From Breoghania sp037026715 (GTDB lineage: Bacteria; Pseudomonadota; Alphaproteobacteria; Rhizobiales; Stappiaceae), in assembly GCF_037026715.1 (NCBI RefSeq), contig NZ_JBANCG010000009.1:62001-126000 (forward strand): a DNA stretch of 64,000 nt, given 5' to 3'. Positions 17,110 to 26,456 of this stretch are shown here, in pieces. The notes under the pieces are model-generated. The model worked only from the letters and a program-made list of their open reading frames with translations. It was not told the origin of the DNA and made no database searches. The number at the start of each line of letters is the position of its first letter. Position 1 is the first letter of the stretch. Both the position numbers and the translations under genes were made by a program.

Positions 17110-17266
17110 AGGTTCAGCGCCAAAATCGTTAACGCTAGCCTGTGACTGCGTCATGACGTCGCGCATCCTGAAGGATGGGCATGCGTGCGGCTGACTTTGC
17201 GGCGGAACCAGCGGAGCCTGCACTGCGGCTCCACCGTGCCAGCCGCGAGTTCGCGCGACTGTGGTA

Positions 17267-17605
17267 TCAGTCCCCTTCGCCCGCCTCGCTGGAGAAATAT
17301 TTTTCGAATTTTCCGGTTTCACCGTCGAATTTTTCGGCCTCGGGCATCGCGTCCCGTTTGACCGTGAGGTTGGGCCACTTGTCCGCGTATTCGGCGTTTA
17401 CCGTCAGCCATTTCTCAAGCCCGGGTTCGGTATCGGGCTTGATCGCCTCCGCCGGGCATTCCGGTTCGCAGACGCCGCAGTCGATGCATTCGTCAGGATG
17501 GATGACGAGCATGTTCTCGCCTTCATAGAAGCAGTCGACCGGGCAAACTTCCACGCAATCCGTGTACTTGCACTTGATGCAATTGTCGGTGACGACGTAG
17601 GTCAT
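17267..17605 (-). CDS. fdxA: Seven-iron ferredoxin (FdxA family)
   Basis: A 112-residue ferredoxin. The first cluster motif is CIKCKYTDCVEVCPVDCF, where the Cys spacing (C9, C17, C21 with C12 in between) gives the 3Fe-4S site and shares ligands with the second motif, CIDCGVCEPECP, for 4Fe-4S. The tail (WLTVNAEYADKWPNLTVK) is the usual extension of proteobacterial FdxA. Cytoplasmic electron carrier; the partner is not known. The gene stands alone between an S4-domain gene and carD. Confidence 0.95.
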   Translation of the reverse strand: MTYVVTDNCIKCKYTDCVEVCPVDCFYEGENMLVIHPDECIDCGVCEPECPAEAIKPDTEPGLEKWLTVNAEYADKWPNLTVKRDAMPEAEKFDGETGKFEKYFSSEAGEGD

Positions 17606-17849
17606 CGCATCCCTCTCTTCGGCGGCGGCTCATGGTCCGCATGTTTCGGCGAAAACGGCGGTAACCGCCAGAAAGACATTGCTCGCAGATACCGTTTCCG
17701 GAGAGTTTTATTCCCTGGCTCCGGTGTTGGTTCTTGTCGGTTCCGGGTGGAACTATCGGCAGGATACCGAGGCCTGTCCGGTCTCGAAGCCGCTCTAGCG
17801 GTTTTGAACGTTAAGATCAACCTGCGAGCCTGCCCTTCGGGCGCGGATT

Positions 17850-18251
17850 TCAATTCCCGCTCCCGCCCTCGTCGAAAAACCGCTCGATCTGCCGACGATC
17901 CCTCTTCGTGGGTCGCCCGGCCCCCGCCTCGCGCACGGCCGGTGACGGCGGCGTTTCGGCACGCGGAGCCGGCGGAGGGCTTAGATCCTCGTAGAGAAGG
18001 CGCGCTTCCGGTGCCGGCCCCCGGCGGTTGCCGAGAGCGAGGATGCGCAGCACGAGAACGCGGCGCTCCAGTGCGATCGTCAGAACGTCACCGATGCGCA
18101 CCTGCTGTGCCGCACCGGTGACACGTTCCTTGTTGAGCCTCACGTGGCCGGAGGCCGCGAGCTTCTGGGCCAGCGAGCGCGATTTGGTCACGCGCGCATA
18201 CCATAGCCACTTGTCGATGCGCAGCCGGCCCTGTTCCGCAGTGCCAGCCAT
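17850..18251 (-). CDS. S4-domain RNA-binding protein (Hsp15-like)
   Basis: A 133-residue basic protein. RIDKWLWYARVTKSRSLAQK followed by LAASGHVRLNKERV is the S4 RNA-binding fold. In Hsp15 this fold binds free 50S subunits that carry a stalled peptidyl-tRNA. The C-terminal half (APEARLLYEDLSPP and a tail rich in Arg, Glu and Pro) is disordered-looking. Its start lies 44 bases downstream of the helicase stop on the same strand, so the two are probably one operon for RNA or ribosome care. Confidence 0.85.
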   Translation of the reverse strand: MAGTAEQGRLRIDKWLWYARVTKSRSLAQKLAASGHVRLNKERVTGAAQQVRIGDVLTIALERRVLVLRILALGNRRGPAPEARLLYEDLSPPPAPRAETPPSPAVREAGAGRPTKRDRRQIERFFDEGGSGN

Positions 18252-18295
18252 CTCTCCAACTCCTGCTTCCGGGCTGTTTCCGGGTTGGCTTGAGC

Positions 18296-21200
18296 CTATT
18301 TCCCGTCCTTCGGTTTCTCCATGCTCGCCTTCAGTGCCGCCAGTGCGGCGAAGGGCGAGTCGGGATCGATCCGGCGGGGTTTGCGATCCTCGCGGGGGCC
18401 GCCGTGCGGCTTTCCGCCGGCAGGCTTGCCGGGTCGGCCGCGGCCTTCGCCAGCGCTTCTCGCCTGTCCGCCGCCCTGGCCCTGATTGCCTTGGCCAGAA
18501 GCGCCGTGTCCCTGGCCGCCCTTGCCGTGACGCTTGCCGTCGCCGTTCCGCCGGTTCGGGCGGCCCTGCTGGGCCTGCCCGTCTTCGGCGCCGCGGCCCC
18601 GTTGCTGCGGGCGACCCCCATGGCGGCGCCGATCTCCGCGGCCCGGGCGCCAGATCTCGACCGTAATCGTCGCGGGAATTTCCTCGTCCGCCTTTTCGGC
18701 GTCGACAGTCCCTTCGGCTGCGGCGGCAGCCGCTTCAGCTGTTTCGCCGTCCGAGGCCGGCTCCGTCATGGTTTCTGTCGTCGCGTCAGAGGCTGGTGCG
18801 GCTTCGTCGGGTGCCGCAGCTTCCGCGACCGATACTGGCTCTGGTTCGTCTGCAGTCGCGGCAGGCTCCTCAGCCCGTCCGTCGGGCAAGCCTTCCGTGC
18901 TCGCGACTTCATGGGCCTGACCATCGGGCGCGGTCTCGGCGTGAACGCTCTCTGGTGCGGCGGCTGCGTCTGCGGAGGGCGCCTCGGGGGCCGCTTGGGT
19001 CTGCGTGTTCGCCTCGTCCACCACTGCGGTTTCGGCCGGCTGCAGCGCGGGATTGGGGATCTCGCGGCGTTCCAGGCGGTAGCCCAGCGACTTCAGGATC
19101 GAATTGAAGTCCTCGCCCGAGCAGCCGAGAAGCGACGTCATCGCGACGGTAACGGTGAACGCGCCGCCTTCATCGATGGTCCCTTCGGGTCGGGGCGGCT
19201 GGGTTTCCGCCGCGGTCTTGCGCCAGGAAATCAGCGGCCGGATAAGATCTGCCAGTCGCTCCAGGATGTCGACGCGCACGGCCCTCTCGCCGCAGACGCG
19301 ATACCCGACCGCCCGATAGAGCTGCTTTGCAAAGGTCGGTTCGACCGGGATCGATGTGCGGCCGGAGGCCGACATCTGCGGCAGCTCCGCCAGTCCCGGC
19401 ATGTCCAGATCGCCGTTCTTCAGCGCCCAGAGCTTCGCGATGAGCTGGCTCGGCGCCGGCTTCAGCAGGGCCGGAATGTAGATATTGTAGGCGCCAAAGC
19501 GGACGCCGAGCTTGCGCAGCACCGCGCGCATCGGCTGGTCGAGCTGGCGGACCTCTTCGGCGATCTCGGGGCGCTCGACAATGCCCAGCGCTTCCACCAG
19601 ACGGAAGGCGACACCGCGGGCGATGCCCTCGATCTCGCTGTCGTCGCGCAGGTCGAAAAGCGGCTTGAGCAGGGTTTCGACATGGGTCTTTAGCCACAGG
19701 TCGAGGCGCGCCTGCACTTTTTCCCGCCCCTGGCCTGCCAGCAATTCGTCGGCAAGCAGAAGCACGCCCGGTTTCAGCACGTCCTCGCCGGCCAGGATCT
19801 TGGCGACGACTTCGCCCTTCCATCGGATGACACCGTCGGAAGCGAGAGCGAAGTCGGTGTTGGGCGCCTGCGACAGGCGCTCCGCGCGGGCCTCGATCTC
19901 TCCCGCCAGCGCCTTGGATGCCGCTGCCCGAAGCGCCTTGGCGTCCAGGCTGCCGTTGCCTTCGACGCCTGCGTCCGGTGCAAAGCGGAACCCCTGGAGG
20001 TGGCCGACGTGCTGGCCCTCGACGAGCACATCTCCTGTTGCGGTGATTTCCGCTTCGAGCATCGCGTTCTCTCTCAACCGTCTCATCAATACACTGGTCC
20101 GGCGGTCCACGAAACGCTGGGTCAAGCGTTCGTGCAAGGCGTCGGACAGCCTGTTTTCCACGTCTCGTGTGACACCTTGCCAGTGAGCCGGGTCGCCGAG
20201 CCAGTCCGGCCGGTTGGCGACGAAGGTCCAGGTCCGGATATGTGCAATCCGGTTGGCAAGCGTGTCGATGTCTCCGTCCATGTGGTCGGCATGGGCGACC
20301 TGGCGGGCAAACCAGTCGTCGGGGATCCGCCCTTCGTCGATCAGGAACGCGAAGATCGTCGAAACCAGATCGGCATGATTGGCCGGCGCGATCTTGCGAT
20401 AATCGGGGACCTGACAGCAATCCCAAAGCAACGAAACCCGCTCGTGACGGTCCGCTCGTGCGCGGATATCCCCGTCCCGGGTCAAAAATTCAAGTGCGAT
20501 CTGGTCCACCGCTGCCGGTGCGCGCGTCAGCCCCGGTTCGGCGGGAACCTTGTCGAGGCTGTTCCGAAGGGCCTCCAGCGAGCCGAAATCCAGTGCCGCG
20601 TTGCGCCATTGCAGCATCTTGACCGGCTGGAAACGGTGCGTTTCCAGATGCTCGACCAGTTCGTCGTCGAAGGGGGCGACGCGGCTGGTGACGCCGAACG
20701 TGCCGTCGCGCATGTGGCGGCCCGCACGGCCGGCGATCTGTCCGATTTCGGCGGGTGTCAGATTGCGGTGCTGGTAGCCGTCGAACTTTCGGTCGGCCGC
20801 AAAGGCGACATGGTCAACATCGAGGTTCAGGCCCATGCCGATGGCGTCGGTCGCAACCAAAACATCGACGTCGCCGGACTGGAACAACTCGACCTGGGCA
20901 TTGCGCGTGCGCGGGCTCAGCGATCCCAGCACGACTGCCGCCCCGCCGCGCTGGCGGCGGATCAGTTCGGCAATCGCGTAGACTTCGTCAGCGGAAAAGG
21001 CAACGACGGCCGAGCGCGGCGGCACGCGGGTAATCTTGCGCGAACCGGCATAGGTGAGCACTGACATGCGCGGGCGCGTCACCACGTTGAGGCCGGGAAG
21101 CAGTTTTTCCAGGATGGGCCGCATGGTGGCCGCCCCCAGGAGCAGCGTCTCGTGGCTGCCGCGCAGGTTAAGGATGCGATCGGTAAAAACGTGGCCGCGA

Positions 21201-21541
21201 TGGAAATCGCCGGCGAGTTGCACCTCGTCTATGGCCAGGAAATCCGTCTCGATGTCGAGAGGCATCGCCTCCACGGTTGAGACCCAGAAGCGCGGATTTT
21301 TCGGGACGATCTTTTCTTCGCCCGTGACGAGGGCGACGGAATCTTCACCCGCCCGCGCCACGACGCGCCCGTAAACCTCGCGGGCGAGCAGCCTCAACGG
21401 CAGGCCGATCATGCCTGTCGGATGCGCCAGCATGCGTTCGATGGCGAGGTGTGTCTTGCCGGTGTTGGTCGGGCCCAGTACCGCGGTAACGGTACGGGCA
21501 CGCACGGCCGGCGGGAGCGGCATTTGCAGGTTGCGGAGCAT
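18296..21541 (-). CDS. SUV3-like superfamily 2 RNA helicase with long disordered tail
   Basis: A 1081-residue protein. The helicase core is at the N-terminus: Walker A LGPTNTGKTHLA near residue 25, Walker B AIDEVQLAGD near 105, and the C-terminal RecA-like motifs VLVATDAIGMGLNLDV and IGQIAGRAGRH. The latter are the hallmark of the SUV3/Ski2-like family, whose mitochondrial member unwinds RNA for degradation. Residues 500-760 are the family's helical extension. The last 270 residues change character: an Ala/Glu/Pro-rich acidic stretch, then a Gly/Gln/Arg/Lys-rich basic stretch (for example GQGNQGQGGGQARSAGEGRG) before a folded-looking end. It should bind RNA in the cytoplasm. Its substrates are unknown. 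Confidence 0.88.
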   Translation of the reverse strand: MLRNLQMPLPPAVRARTVTAVLGPTNTGKTHLAIERMLAHPTGMIGLPLRLLAREVYGRVVARAGEDSVALVTGEEKIVPKNPRFWVSTVEAMPLDIETDFLAIDEVQLAGDFHRGHVFTDRILNLRGSHETLLLGAATMRPILEKLLPGLNVVTRPRMSVLTYAGSRKITRVPPRSAVVAFSADEVYAIAELIRRQRGGAAVVLGSLSPRTRNAQVELFQSGDVDVLVATDAIGMGLNLDVDHVAFAADRKFDGYQHRNLTPAEIGQIAGRAGRHMRDGTFGVTSRVAPFDDELVEHLETHRFQPVKMLQWRNAALDFGSLEALRNSLDKVPAEPGLTRAPAAVDQIALEFLTRDGDIRARADRHERVSLLWDCCQVPDYRKIAPANHADLVSTIFAFLIDEGRIPDDWFARQVAHADHMDGDIDTLANRIAHIRTWTFVANRPDWLGDPAHWQGVTRDVENRLSDALHERLTQRFVDRRTSVLMRRLRENAMLEAEITATGDVLVEGQHVGHLQGFRFAPDAGVEGNGSLDAKALRAAASKALAGEIEARAERLSQAPNTDFALASDGVIRWKGEVVAKILAGEDVLKPGVLLLADELLAGQGREKVQARLDLWLKTHVETLLKPLFDLRDDSEIEGIARGVAFRLVEALGIVERPEIAEEVRQLDQPMRAVLRKLGVRFGAYNIYIPALLKPAPSQLIAKLWALKNGDLDMPGLAELPQMSASGRTSIPVEPTFAKQLYRAVGYRVCGERAVRVDILERLADLIRPLISWRKTAAETQPPRPEGTIDEGGAFTVTVAMTSLLGCSGEDFNSILKSLGYRLERREIPNPALQPAETAVVDEANTQTQAAPEAPSADAAAAPESVHAETAPDGQAHEVASTEGLPDGRAEEPAATADEPEPVSVAEAAAPDEAAPASDATTETMTEPASDGETAEAAAAAAEGTVDAEKADEEIPATITVEIWRPGRGDRRRHGGRPQQRGRGAEDGQAQQGRPNRRNGDGKRHGKGGQGHGASGQGNQGQGGGQARSAGEGRGRPGKPAGGKPHGGPREDRKPRRIDPDSPFAALAALKASMEKPKDGK

Positions 21542-22392
21542 GAAACTTGAAGATCTGGTGGTCGCGGGTTCGCCTGTCCCGGTCCATCACGGACCAATGC
21601 GGTCTGGCGCGCTTCGTCTGGTGCGGATCCAATCGCCCTTTCGGCTCGACTATTGCTGCCCGGTGTGTCTTCACAGCCGGGCCGACTTAACCTGCCGTTC
21701 TGCTTCCGTGTTCCCTTGCTTGCCGCGCCTGGCAGGAATTGAGCGGGCAACGGCTTGCGGGCAGGGGGAGCGGTTGCCGGCGCGTTGATCTAGCACAGGC
21801 GTCGCGTTCTTGTCGCATTCTTTTACGCAGAGAATGAAGCGGCTTCGTGAAGCAGGCGCGGCGGCCGTCACCTCAATGGTTCCGGGGGCGTGCACGAGGC
21901 AAAGGGGAACGACTCTTGAACAAATAAAGACCGAATCGATGACACGGACAGATTCAGGATTTGTTCCATACGAGATCGTGGGGCGATCTGTCGACACGAT
22001 ACCAAATGCTGAATCTCGTCAGAATCTTAGGGGGAGGTTCTTGTTGCGGGTCCGTAAAGGTACAGATTCGCGTCAAGCTGAAAAATTCCGTTAAGGCGTG
22101 CCGGTATCCGGGCCGAAACTTCCGTAAGGAATCGAAGGAAGAGAGAACAGTGAATGCACGAATCGCTGATCGCGCGATGTTCCATCTTCGTTCCTACGAG
22201 ATATAGTGGCCGGGGTTGCCGCGTCCCAACATGCAGGCGTGCTCGCATCCTCGGCGAGGCGCCCGGCAAGAGCGCGGTTAACCGTTTCGTCCCATTTCGG
22301 AGCATGTAGAGCGACATCGTCGCCGCACGAAGCTGCGCTCTGCGGACAGGTCGCGTCAGGCGTGAAAGAACAGAGAGAGGATCCCGTTCGCT
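21542..22392. other. Long intergenic region, no gene called
   Basis: About 850 bases between the helicase start and the end of the amidotransferase gene. The first 130 bases should hold the helicase promoter. Plus-strand open frames at 21810-22094 and 21961-22206 have unremarkable composition, no good start signals and no recognisable family. A GA-rich stretch with AGGGGGAGG near 22028 precedes a TTG-started 16-codon frame. I see no terminator or RNA fold that I can defend. Confidence 0.4.
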
Positions 22393-23142
22393 CTATTCGG
22401 CGGCGGCAGCGACCTCTGCGGGTTCTTCTGCGGTTCCGATCCAGCGATCCAGGAATTCCTCCAGCCAGCGCTTGAGCGCGGCATCGAAGACCGCCCGTCC
22501 GGCAAAATGATCGCGCCGGTCCTGGGCGCCGGGCAGTTCCATGCGCGGTGCGCCGCGTGTGGTCCAGCGATAGAGCATGGCAAGCGTCAGTTCCGGATGG
22601 AACTGGATGCCGAAGGCGGCCGGGCCGACGCGGAAGGCCTGATTGCGATAGATGTTGCCCGTGGCCAGAAGTTCGGCACCCGACGGCAGTTCAAACCCTT
22701 CGCGGTGCCACTGGTAGACCTTCTCCGGCCACGTCATGAAGGCTCTGCCGGTCTCCGTCGGCGTGATCGGGTAGTAGCCGATCTCCGCATAACCTTCGGA
22801 GTTGGGGCTGACGTTTGCCCCCAGATTGCGCGCCAGCATCTGTGCGCCGAGGCAGATGCCGAGGCATGGGGCCGCTTCGCGCAGGGGGACGTCGAACCAA
22901 TCGATTTCGCGATGGACAAAAGCATCGGTATCGTTGGCGCTCATCGGTCCGCCGAAGATGACCGCACCGGCATGCTCGGCCATCGTTTCAGGCAGCGCAT
23001 CGCCAAAACGGGGGCGCCGGATATCGAGATCGAATCCCCGTCGGCGCAGAGACTGTCCAACGCGACCGGGGGTGGATGTCTCCTGGTGCAGGACGATTAG
23101 GACTTTCGGCGAGCAGGCGGAGGAGGGCATCTGGAAGGGCAT
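22393..23142 (-). CDS. Class I glutamine amidotransferase (GMP-synthase-like)
   Basis: A 249-residue stand-alone amidotransferase. The nucleophile elbow is GICLGAQ in PCLGICLGAQML (Cys near residue 96), and the His-Glu pair of the triad lies in FGIQFHPELT. VIFGGPMSAND is the oxyanion strand. Such proteins hydrolyse glutamine to pass ammonia to a partner, or act as gamma-glutamyl hydrolases. No synthetase domain or partner gene is nearby, so the substrate is open. The ATG at 23142 gives MPFQMPSSACSPKVLIVLHQ; the frame extends 34 codons further upstream, but that part does not look coding. Confidence 0.85.
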   Translation of the reverse strand: MPFQMPSSACSPKVLIVLHQETSTPGRVGQSLRRRGFDLDIRRPRFGDALPETMAEHAGAVIFGGPMSANDTDAFVHREIDWFDVPLREAAPCLGICLGAQMLARNLGANVSPNSEGYAEIGYYPITPTETGRAFMTWPEKVYQWHREGFELPSGAELLATGNIYRNQAFRVGPAAFGIQFHPELTLAMLYRWTTRGAPRMELPGAQDRRDHFAGRAVFDAALKRWLEEFLDRWIGTAEEPAEVAAAAE

Positions 23143-23368
23143 GGCCTTTGCTTTGGATCTTGTTATTCCAGTGACAGAGATGGACCGGCACACCGGCCTC
23201 GCGACGTCACACTCCCACCACGCGGGCCTTGCATTTCCTGGCAACGCTCGCCCGGGTCATCACTGAAACAGGCGGATATCCGTTTGGGAGTATGCCTTCA
23301 TAAGTATGCCGATTGACGAGACGGTCAATACGGAACCTTGCGGCAGTACCACAGGCTTGCCGGCCGAG

Positions 23369-23875
23369 TCAGTCATCGCTTTCAATGGTGTCGCTTTCCA
23401 GCTGGATGTTGGCACGCGTGGCGACCCGCCGGCGCAAGGCGAGGCGATCTGAGGCCGGCAGGCCGAGCAGTTCGGTCACGCGCCAGACGGTATTGTCCTC
23501 AAATTCGTGGACTTCGCCGTCGGCGAAGACCATTTCCCACATCATCTCCACCACCTTGCGGCGGCCGTCGACGTCAAGTCGGCGCTTCAGGACGCTGGTG
23601 AATCCGTAAAGGTCCACCGCCTCTACGTTGCGCTTGTTCGCTTGTGCGATCAGCTCCGACGTGCCGTCTTCGTCCAGATCGTAGCTGTTCTTCAGGACCT
23701 GGCGCAGCTTGTCTTTCTCGGAATCGTCGACGACTCCGTCCACGGAGATGATGTGGACCAGAAGTGCAGCTGCGCAGAGACGATGATCGTCAGGGCCGAA
23801 TTCTTTCCCGACGTCGTCCCCGACAGTCATCTCCCGGAGAAATTTACGTAAATTTTTCAGCATGTTCGCTGCCAT
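23369..23875 (-). CDS. TerB-like (tellurite resistance) family protein
   Basis: A 168-residue acidic all-helical protein. The TerB pattern is visible in CAAALLVHIISVDGVVDDSEK and again in MMWEMVFADGEVHEFEDNTVW. These are two copies of the D-G-x-(V/I)-x-x-x-E metal-binding signature of the DjlA/TerB fold. In spite of the family name, single TerB-domain proteins are not proven to give tellurite resistance; they are thought to bind divalent cations at the membrane. The gene stands alone on the minus strand, with AT-rich DNA upstream. Confidence 0.82.
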   Translation of the reverse strand: MAANMLKNLRKFLREMTVGDDVGKEFGPDDHRLCAAALLVHIISVDGVVDDSEKDKLRQVLKNSYDLDEDGTSELIAQANKRNVEAVDLYGFTSVLKRRLDVDGRRKVVEMMWEMVFADGEVHEFEDNTVWRVTELLGLPASDRLALRRRVATRANIQLESDTIESDD

Positions 23876-24096
23876 TTCGACTTTTGCCTCAGCTCATTCT
23901 AATGGATGGAAAGAGCTTGGCAAAGCGCCTTTCCCACGGCTGTATCAACGTAGAGACGAGCGAATGGTTCGAAAATCTCTCGATGAGCCTGGTGCATTCT
24001 TCTGAAATTACGTATTGTTTAAATAATAATAAGCATGTGACTGAAAATCATAAAAATATACAATTCGCATATTTGATATATATTTCGTATTGCTAG
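23876..24096. other. AT-rich intergenic region between terB-like gene and iron cluster
   Basis: Divergent spacer. From about 24000 to 24110 the sequence is strikingly A+T-rich (for example ATATTTGATATATATTTC) compared with its surroundings. Short open frames here have no recognisable product. The region probably contains promoters in both directions; the plus-strand signals just downstream are listed separately. Confidence 0.5.
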
Positions 24097-24113
24097 TTTT
24101 TATCGGTTCTAAA
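24097..24113. promoter_or_regulatory. Irr-box (ICE)-like sequence
   Basis: TTTTTATCGGTTCTAAA matches 14 of 17 positions of the palindrome TTTAGAACGGTTCTAAA, my recollection of the iron-control-element form bound by Irr in rhizobia. The right half is perfect, the left half degenerate. It lies 24 bases upstream of a good -35 element and in front of a cluster of iron-type genes. Irr control is inference. Confidence 0.4.
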
Positions 24114-24137
24114 TTGAGGTTTTGGCTCAAGTTTTCA

Positions 24138-24167
24138 TTGACACCCATCCGGGTGTGGGCATTGTAA
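24138..24167 (+). promoter_or_regulatory. Candidate sigma-70 promoter of the iron cluster
   Basis: A perfect TTGACA at 24138-24143, an 18-base spacer and TTGTAA at 24162-24167. Transcription would start near 24174, giving a leader of about 220 bases. The leader contains GGGG/CCCC-pairing stretches (GGGGCCTTGAACCCCG near 24218), but I could not assign a known riboswitch. Confidence 0.5.
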
Positions 24168-24394
24168 GCAACGCCTGAAGCCCTTGGGGCAGGTGGCATT
24201 CATCCTTTGATAGCGGGGCCTTGAACCCCGTCGATTGGGGGTCGCAATGGCTGGACTATTACATTCGCGTGGCGCTCGGCGCCGCAAAGTTTCGTTTCGT
24301 CTTTACTGTCTTTCGACAGTCAGCGCCGTAGCAAGCGGAGGCGCATGCCTGGGCCGGCGCGTGATGGCCCGTGTTGTGCGAGGGAGGTAGGACT

Positions 24395-24901
24395 ATGGCA
24401 AAAGGCAATGAGGGGCCTGCCGCCGCCCGTTGCGGCTATCTCGACCGTCTTCCCGAACGCCTTGTCGTGGAAGGATTCCGGCGCTGGATGGCGGGCTACG
24501 ATACCGGCGATATCCAGTGCTGGGAACTGGCGTGGAACCTCTATGCCAAGGCACTGGGTCCCAAACAGGCCCGGTCGGCCATGGCGGAGCTGTCGTGCTG
24601 GGTGCGCGCCATCCGGGCAAGTTCGGCGCGTTCGATGTGTCTCTTTCCCTATGGGTGCGGGAAGTTGTGCCGGGACGAATGCATGGCGGTCTCGATGGTC
24701 GCCTGTGTGCAGCACCGCGACAACGATGCGCTGGTAGCTGCGGCGACCCAGCTCATCGGCTGCGAGCATATCGAGGAGACGGTCGATACCGCACGCAGCT
24801 TCGGCGAAATGCTCGACAGCATCGGTCAGCATCTGATCCCGGTTCCCAGGCCGGTGATCGAGGATATCGCGATGCGGCCGGGGCGAGAGCGTTTCCATTG
24901 A
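24395..24901 (+). CDS. Conserved-looking cysteine-rich protein, function unknown
   Basis: A 168-residue cytoplasmic protein with no signal peptide. I do not recognise the family. The most striking part is SMCLFPYGCGKLCRDECMAV and the following CVQH: cysteines spaced C-x5-C-x3-C-x3-C-x7-C within 23 residues, with three more cysteines nearby (two in CW pairs, one in GCEH). That density suggests bound metal or an Fe-S cluster. GGGAGG eight bases before the ATG supports the start. It is the first gene downstream of the candidate promoter and lies 83 bases before the first imelysin gene, so it is probably part of the iron operon. Confidence 0.7.
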   Translation: MAKGNEGPAAARCGYLDRLPERLVVEGFRRWMAGYDTGDIQCWELAWNLYAKALGPKQARSAMAELSCWVRAIRASSARSMCLFPYGCGKLCRDECMAVSMVACVQHRDNDALVAAATQLIGCEHIEETVDTARSFGEMLDSIGQHLIPVPRPVIEDIAMRPGRERFH

Positions 24902-24984
24902 ACTGAAGATTTCAGGCTCGTCCCGCAGCGACGTTTCGGGCGAGCCTCAACGCAATTCGAAACGTCACAAGGGGAGACAGGCTC

Positions 24985-26271
24985 ATGAAGTTCATGAGAA
25001 CGACAACTGCGGCCGCGATTTTGGCATTGAGTGCGGTGGCTACGGGTGCAACGGCCACGCTGGCGGAAACGAAGCCGGCGGATGTCATTTCGACCTATGC
25101 GGACATCGCGCTTGCCGGCTACGAGGATTCGCTGGCGACCGCGAAGGATCTCGATGCCGCAATCGAAAAGCTCATCGCCGAGCCCACCGAGGCCAATCTC
25201 ACCGCCGCCCGGCAGGCGTGGCTCGCCGCTCGCGTTCCCTACCAGCAGACCGAGGCGTACCGTTTCGGCAATGCGATCGTCGACGACTGGGAGGGGCGGG
25301 TGAATGCCTGGCCGCTCGACGAGGGGCTGATCGACTACGTGGATGCGAGTGCCTATGGAGCAGAATCGGACGAGAACGAGCTCTACACCGCCAATGTGAT
25401 CGCCAACAAGAAGATCACCATCAATGGCGAGGAGGTGGACGCCTCCGCCATCACGCCCGAGTTTCTCTCCGGCACGCTGCAGGAAGCCGGCGACGTGGAG
25501 GCAAATGTCGCCACAGGATACCACGCGATTGAGTTCCTGTTGTGGGGTCAGGACCTGAACGGCACCGGGCCGGGGGCAGGGGCCCGTCCGGCAACCGATT
25601 TCGATCCGGCCAACTGCACCGGTGGCAATTGTGAGCGCCGGGCGGAGTTCCTGTCGTCCGCTTCGGATCTGCTGGTCGCCGATCTTGAGGAGATGGTCGG
25701 AAACTGGAAGAGCGGCGGCGCGGCGCGCACGGCGCTGGCGGAAAGCGGAGAGGCCGGCGCGCTGCGTACCATCCTCACCGGCATGGGCTCGCTCTCCTAC
25801 GGCGAACTGGCGGGCGAGCGCATGAAGCTCGGGCTGCTCCTTCATGATCCCGAAGAGGAACACGATTGTTTCTCTGACAACACTTTCAACTCGCACTACT
25901 ACGACGCCCTCGGCATCAGGAATGTCTACCGGGGCCGGTACGAGCGCGTGGACGGATCTGTCGTGGAAGGGCCGAGCGTCGCCGATCTGGTCAAAGAAGC
26001 GGATCCGGCGGTGGCGAATGAACTGGGTACCAAGCTCGATGCGACCCACGCCGCCTTCACAGAGTTGAAGAAGCGCGGCGAGACGGTCGAGGCTTACGAT
26101 CAGATGATCGGCGAGGGCAATGACGAGGGCAATGCCGTCGTCCAGTCCGCAATCGATGCGCTGATCGACCAGACCAAGTCGATCGAGCGGGCCGTGGCGG
26201 CCCTCGACCTGGAAGCGCTGGAAGTCGAAGGCTCCGACAGCCTCGACAACCCCAACGCCGTTTTCCAATAG
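24985..26271 (+). CDS. Imelysin family protein, iron-regulated type
   Basis: A 428-residue protein with a clear Sec signal peptide (cleavage near TLAE), so periplasmic. It has the imelysin GxHxxE motif as GYHAIEFLLWG (His180, Glu183). The second conserved site, HDCFSDNTFNSH, is at residues 293-304 and is characteristic of the long IrpA/Algp7-like imelysins. A CTGGNC disulfide-like pair lies between. Imelysins are iron-regulated periplasmic or outer-membrane proteins; peptidase activity was once claimed and is doubtful. Iron binding or transfer is the usual suggestion. A GGGGAG site precedes the start. It is followed by the di-haem oxidoreductase, as in many proteobacterial iron clusters. Confidence 0.92.
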   Translation: MKFMRTTTAAAILALSAVATGATATLAETKPADVISTYADIALAGYEDSLATAKDLDAAIEKLIAEPTEANLTAARQAWLAARVPYQQTEAYRFGNAIVDDWEGRVNAWPLDEGLIDYVDASAYGAESDENELYTANVIANKKITINGEEVDASAITPEFLSGTLQEAGDVEANVATGYHAIEFLLWGQDLNGTGPGAGARPATDFDPANCTGGNCERRAEFLSSASDLLVADLEEMVGNWKSGGAARTALAESGEAGALRTILTGMGSLSYGELAGERMKLGLLLHDPEEEHDCFSDNTFNSHYYDALGIRNVYRGRYERVDGSVVEGPSVADLVKEADPAVANELGTKLDATHAAFTELKKRGETVEAYDQMIGEGNDEGNAVVQSAIDALIDQTKSIERAVAALDLEALEVEGSDSLDNPNAVFQ

Positions 26272-26456
26272 CGACTGAAGTGCGAGCGGATGGTTCCGGT
26301 GGGATCGCCGCTCGCTTTTCTCGCCAGCCTCCTCACGGACGGGACGTAGCCACTCCGCGTTGTGGGGATGCGCTGGATTTCGCGCGTTTCAAGAGGAGGA
26401 GACCTCGGCGGCGCGCCTGCGACATCAAGAAGAGCAAGACAAGGAAGCCCAACCAC

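Larger units (their letters stand above)
16751..17266. other. Intergenic region between carD and fdxA
   Basis: About 515 bases. Besides the promoter and terminator listed separately, the stretch 17150-17180 holds small inverted repeats (CATCC, four bases, GGATG; and GCGTCATGACGT). No protein gene beyond the 11-codon frame in the terminator is supported. Confidence 0.4.

Noticed and set aside
19170..20426. A 418-codon frame inside the helicase gene on the same strand
   Set aside because: It is an alternative frame within the helicase, with Arg/Gly/Pro-rich sequence and no motifs.
21810..22206. Two short plus-strand frames in the helicase-amidotransferase gap
   Set aside because: No ribosome-binding site, no recognisable family and inconsistent codon use.
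24174..24394. Riboswitch in the leader of the iron cluster
   Set aside because: Some pairing stretches exist, but no known consensus core (cobalamin, SAM, metal) could be matched by eye.
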